A stretch of DNA of 64,000 nucleotides from Streptomyces morookaense (GTDB lineage: Bacteria; Actinomycetota; Actinomycetes; Streptomycetales; Streptomycetaceae). A program made the translations under genes and the position numbers. Every line of letters begins with the position of its first letter. Within the stretch, counting starts at the first letter, position 1. The notes beneath the pieces are model-generated. The model worked only from the letters and a program-made list of their open reading frames with translations, made no database searches and was not told the DNA's origin. The stretch lies in NCBI RefSeq assembly GCF_013030945.1, contig NZ_JABBXF010000010.1:62001-126000 (forward strand), read 5' to 3'. Below are positions 61,677 through 64,000 of the stretch, one piece after another.

Positions 61677-62126
61677 CTACAGGTGTGCGAGCTTCTCCAG
61701 GACGGGTGCGGCGGCGCGCAGCGTCGCCCACTCGTCCTCGTCGAGCTTTCCGGCCAGTTCGGCGAGCCAGGCATTGCGCTTGCGCCGGCTCTCCTCGAGC
61801 ATCGCCTCGGCCTGTTCGGTCTGCCGGACCACCTTCTGGCGGCGGTCCTCGGGGTGCGGTTCCAGCCGGACCAGGCCCTTGGCCTCCAGCAGCGCGACGA
61901 TGCGCGTCATCGACGGAGGCTGTACATGCTCCTTGCGGGCGAGCTCGCCCGGGGTGGCGGAGCCGCAGCGGGCGAGGGTGCCCAGCACCGACATCTCGGT
62001 GGGACTGAGCGACTCGTCGACCCGCTGGTGCTTGAGCCTCCGGGAAAGGCGCATGACACCCGACCGCAGTGCGTTGACGGCGGCCGTGTCCTCGGAGCTG
62101 GTGCGGGATGAATCCGGCATGTTCAT
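61677..62126 (-). CDS. MarR-family regulator
   Basis: A 149-residue MarR regulator, probably controlling the MFS transporter. The ATG at 62126 gives MNMPDSSRTSSEDTAAVNAL; ATG at 62120 is possible. The winged helix reads LSPTEMSVLGTLARCGSATP, GELARKEHVQPPSMTRIVAL and LEAKGLVRLEPHPEDRRQKV. It is the first gene of a two-gene unit. No Shine-Dalgarno is seen and a promoter-like TAATCT lies directly at the start, so the mRNA may be leaderless. Confidence 0.93.
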   Translation of the reverse strand: MNMPDSSRTSSEDTAAVNALRSGVMRLSRRLKHQRVDESLSPTEMSVLGTLARCGSATPGELARKEHVQPPSMTRIVALLEAKGLVRLEPHPEDRRQKVVRQTEQAEAMLEESRRKRNAWLAELAGKLDEDEWATLRAAAPVLEKLAHL

Positions 62127-62152
62127 TAGATTAACTCATTACCTGGACTAAG
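62127..62152. promoter_or_regulatory. Candidate MarR operator/promoter
   Basis: The stretch reading TTAGATTAACTCATTACCTG then GACTAA is AT-rich and framed by TTAG and CTAA. It touches the marR start codon, where an autoregulating MarR protein would bind. Confidence 0.45.
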
Positions 62153-62260
62153 GAAAGTGGGGCACGAAGGGCGCACCGGTGCAGGAGGAAAGCACATGGG
62201 CGGCCGGGCACGCGGCCCGGCCGCCCGTCGCGGCCTCGTACGCTGCTGAGCGCGGCTTGA

Positions 62261-63748
62261 CTACTTCACGCCCAGCGCCTGCTCGATCGGGTCGAGCATG
62301 AAGTACACGAGGAAGCACAGCCCGACCGCGTTCAGCAGCCAGGGGATCTCCCGCGCCCGCCGGTCGGCGATCCGCAGCAGGATGAAGGCGAGGACGCCGA
62401 TCCCGATCCCGTTGGTGATCGAGTACGTGAACGGCATGGAGATGACCGTCAGGAACGCCGGGATCGCGATGGTGAAGTCGCTCCAGTCGATCTCCCGGAC
62501 GTTGGACGCCATGATCAGGAAGCCGACGACCAGCAGGGCCGGGGTCGCCGCCTGCGAGGGCACCACGGTGGCGAGCGGGGTGAAGACCAGGGCCAGCAGG
62601 AACAGGCCGCCGGTCATCAGGTTGGCCAGGCCCGTGCGGGCGCCCTCGCCGACGCCGGCCGTGGACTCCACGAAGCAGGTGTTCGCCGAGGACGAGCCGA
62701 GGCCGCCGGCCGCGACGGCGATGCCGTCGACCATGAGGATCCGGCCCATGTTCGGCAGCTGGCCCTTCTCGTCCATCAGCCCGGCCTCCTCGCCGACGCC
62801 GATGATCGTGCCCATCGCGTCGAAGAAGCCGGACAGCAGCACCGTGAAGACGAAGAGGCAGCCGGTCAGCAGCCCGACCTCGCGGAAGCCGCCGAAGAGG
62901 CTGATGTGGCCGATGAGCCCGAAGTCGGGCGCCCCGACGATGTGCGACGGCATCTTCGGCACGCTCAGGCCCCACGCGGTGTCCGGCAGCCCGGCGGCCG
63001 CGTTGACGACGATCGCGAGGACGGTCATGGCGACGATGCCGATGAGGATCGCGCCGCGCACCTTGCGGACGACGAGGACGAAGGTGAGCGCGAGCCCGAG
63101 CACGAAGACCAGCACCGGCCAGCCGTGCAGCTGACCACCCTGGCCGAGCGAGAGCGGGACGGTGGTGTGCGCGGCGTCCGGGTTGCGGGAGACGAAGCCG
63201 GAGTCGACCAGGCCGATCAGCGAGATGAACAGGCCGATGCCGATGGCGATCGCGCGGCGCAGCCCGCCCGGGATCGCGTCCATCACCCGCTGCCGCAGCC
63301 CCGAGGCCACCAGCAGCATCAGCACCAGACCGGCCAGCACGACCATGCCCATGGCGTCGGGCCAGCTCATCTTGGGGGCGAGCTGGAGCGAGACGACGGC
63401 GTTGATGCCGAGGCCCGCGGCGCAGGCGATCGGCACATTGCCGATCACGCCCATGAGGACCGTGGAGAGCCCGGCCATCAGGGCGGTGGCGGTGACGAGT
63501 TGGGCGTTGTCCAGCTGGTGACCGAACTTGTCGTGACCAGCCCCGAGGATGATCGGGTTCAGCACGACTATGTAGGCCATCGCAAAGAACGTGGCCAGAC
63601 CGCCGCGGAGTTCACGGGAGACGCTGGAGCCGCGCTCGGTGATCCGGAAGTACCGGTCGAGGGCGTTCCGCGGCTCGGGGGCAGGGTCACCGGCCGGGCC
63701 GGTGGATATCTGGGACGGGGCGACCGCAGGGCTGGCCGAGGTGGTCAT
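62261..63748 (-). CDS. NCS2-family purine permease (AzgA type)
   Basis: A 495-residue membrane transporter for purine bases (adenine, guanine or hypoxanthine) driven by protons. The ATG at 63748 (MTTSASPAVAPSQISTGPAG) precedes the conserved RYFRITERGSSVSRELRGGL and ATFFAMAYIVVLNPIILGAG, the AzgA signature. Further: GNVPIACAAGLGINAVVSLQ and FVESTAGVGEGARTGLANLM. The predicted 14 membrane segments fit. Purine specificity inside NCS2 is inferred from the AzgA-like start; a uracil transporter is less likely. Confidence 0.93.
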   Translation of the reverse strand: MTTSASPAVAPSQISTGPAGDPAPEPRNALDRYFRITERGSSVSRELRGGLATFFAMAYIVVLNPIILGAGHDKFGHQLDNAQLVTATALMAGLSTVLMGVIGNVPIACAAGLGINAVVSLQLAPKMSWPDAMGMVVLAGLVLMLLVASGLRQRVMDAIPGGLRRAIAIGIGLFISLIGLVDSGFVSRNPDAAHTTVPLSLGQGGQLHGWPVLVFVLGLALTFVLVVRKVRGAILIGIVAMTVLAIVVNAAAGLPDTAWGLSVPKMPSHIVGAPDFGLIGHISLFGGFREVGLLTGCLFVFTVLLSGFFDAMGTIIGVGEEAGLMDEKGQLPNMGRILMVDGIAVAAGGLGSSSANTCFVESTAGVGEGARTGLANLMTGGLFLLALVFTPLATVVPSQAATPALLVVGFLIMASNVREIDWSDFTIAIPAFLTVISMPFTYSITNGIGIGVLAFILLRIADRRAREIPWLLNAVGLCFLVYFMLDPIEQALGVK

Positions 63749-63809
63749 GCATGGACCTCAGTCGTTCGGGCCGGGGAGGGCCGGGACAGAAAGAAAAGGA
63801 TCACGATTG

Positions 63810-63868
63810 GAGGATCAAACAAAACCACTCAATCAAATCCGGGCTTATTCAGTATGAACAAACAAAGC
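63810..63868. promoter_or_regulatory. AT-rich upstream region with CAAACAAA repeats
   Basis: ATCAAACAAAACC (63814-63826) and GAACAAACAAAGCC (63856-63869) are direct repeats with CAATCAAATCC between. This low-GC region lies 60-120 bases upstream of the permease start and resembles DeoR-type operators; no purine riboswitch fold is evident. Confidence 0.35.
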
Positions 63869-63891
63869 CTGGATGGCGAATCCCGTGCTCA

Positions 63892-63977
63892 GCGCCCCGC
63901 AAGGGGCGCTGGGGATACCCCAGCGGTGGCTGGGGGAGGAACTGCGCGACCGGCCACAGCGGACCCGCACCCGCAGA
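63892..63977 (-). repeat. Dispersed repeat, copy 10 (variant)
   Basis: AGCGCCCCGCAAGGGGCGCT, then GGGGATACCCCAGCGGTGGC and GAACTGCGCGACCGGCCACAG, CGGACCCGCACCCGCAG. The reverse complement resembles the family core but an inserted GGGGATACCCC stem replaces the central CCGCGCC part. Confidence 0.65.
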
Positions 63978-64000
63978 ACCCCGTTTCCGGCGGAGCGCAT

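Noticed and set aside
63749..63880. Purine riboswitch upstream of the AzgA-like permease
   Set aside because: No conserved three-way junction core could be seen; the region is instead short AT-rich direct repeats.

Overview
The window is a stretch of chromosome from a Streptomyces or very close relative. The support is a very high GC content with strong third-position bias, GTG and TTG starts, and actinobacterial families such as DmdR, a BldD-type/TPR regulator, PAS phosphatase-like sensors, UPF0309 SIS and Uma2. The order pdxH, citrate synthase 2, PAS protein, SIS protein, dmdR1 matches, from memory, part of the Streptomyces coelicolor core. No tRNA, rRNA, CRISPR array, transposase or phage gene is visible. 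I count about 55 protein genes.

Layout. 1-9.9 kb: a truncated GMC oxidoreductase with an aldehyde dehydrogenase, a membrane Ser/Thr kinase, a serine-hydrolase-fold protein that has lost its catalytic residues, an AlkZ-like winged-helix protein, a VOC protein, a secreted M64 peptidase and an S33 hydrolase. 9.9-19.9 kb: an HTH/TPR regulator, a NarL-type two-component pair, a STAS protein, an MDMPI-C-like protein with a probable frameshift, purU, a coupled gene pair including a protein with nine ATQYLPPV repeats, a TPR regulator and a divergent prim-pol protein. 20-30.6 kb: an FAD monooxygenase, an alpha/beta-hydrolase with GHAMG instead of GxSxG, dmdR1, the SIS gene, the PAS sensor, a candidate small RNA, pdxH, citrate synthase and a Tat-exported phospholipase C. 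30.9-38.6 kb: a tightly overlapping six-gene minus-strand operon (AtuA-like, carboxylase beta and alpha, acyl-CoA dehydrogenase, enoyl-CoA hydratase, TetR), a complete-looking route for a branched acyl-CoA. 38.8-49.6 kb: Uma2, an FAD/Fe-S oxidoreductase, serC, a divergent TetR/SDR pair with a large operator dyad, an 1117-residue helical-repeat protein and proline iminopeptidase. 49.6-50.7 kb: a PPOX-type protein and an L,D-transpeptidase.

50.7-56.3 kb is the most interesting part: a complete lasso peptide operon on the minus strand, in the order precursor (A), cyclase (C), RRE protein (B1), leader peptidase (B2), LuxR-type regulator, ABC exporter (D). The 37-residue precursor is too short for a standard ORF scan. 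Its inferred core, LLGLRGNDELVLDKHV, resembles the citrulassin family but has Glu at ring-exit position 9, where citrulassins carry the Arg that becomes citrulline.

56.5-64 kb: SGNH hydrolase, AraC/GyrI regulator, aldo-keto reductase, a tiny membrane peptide, ThpR, an MFS transporter with a MarR regulator, and an AzgA-type purine permease. A family of at least ten intergenic palindromic repeats sharing the core GCGCAGTTCCCCGCGCCCCT is scattered through the whole window, mainly at gene ends.
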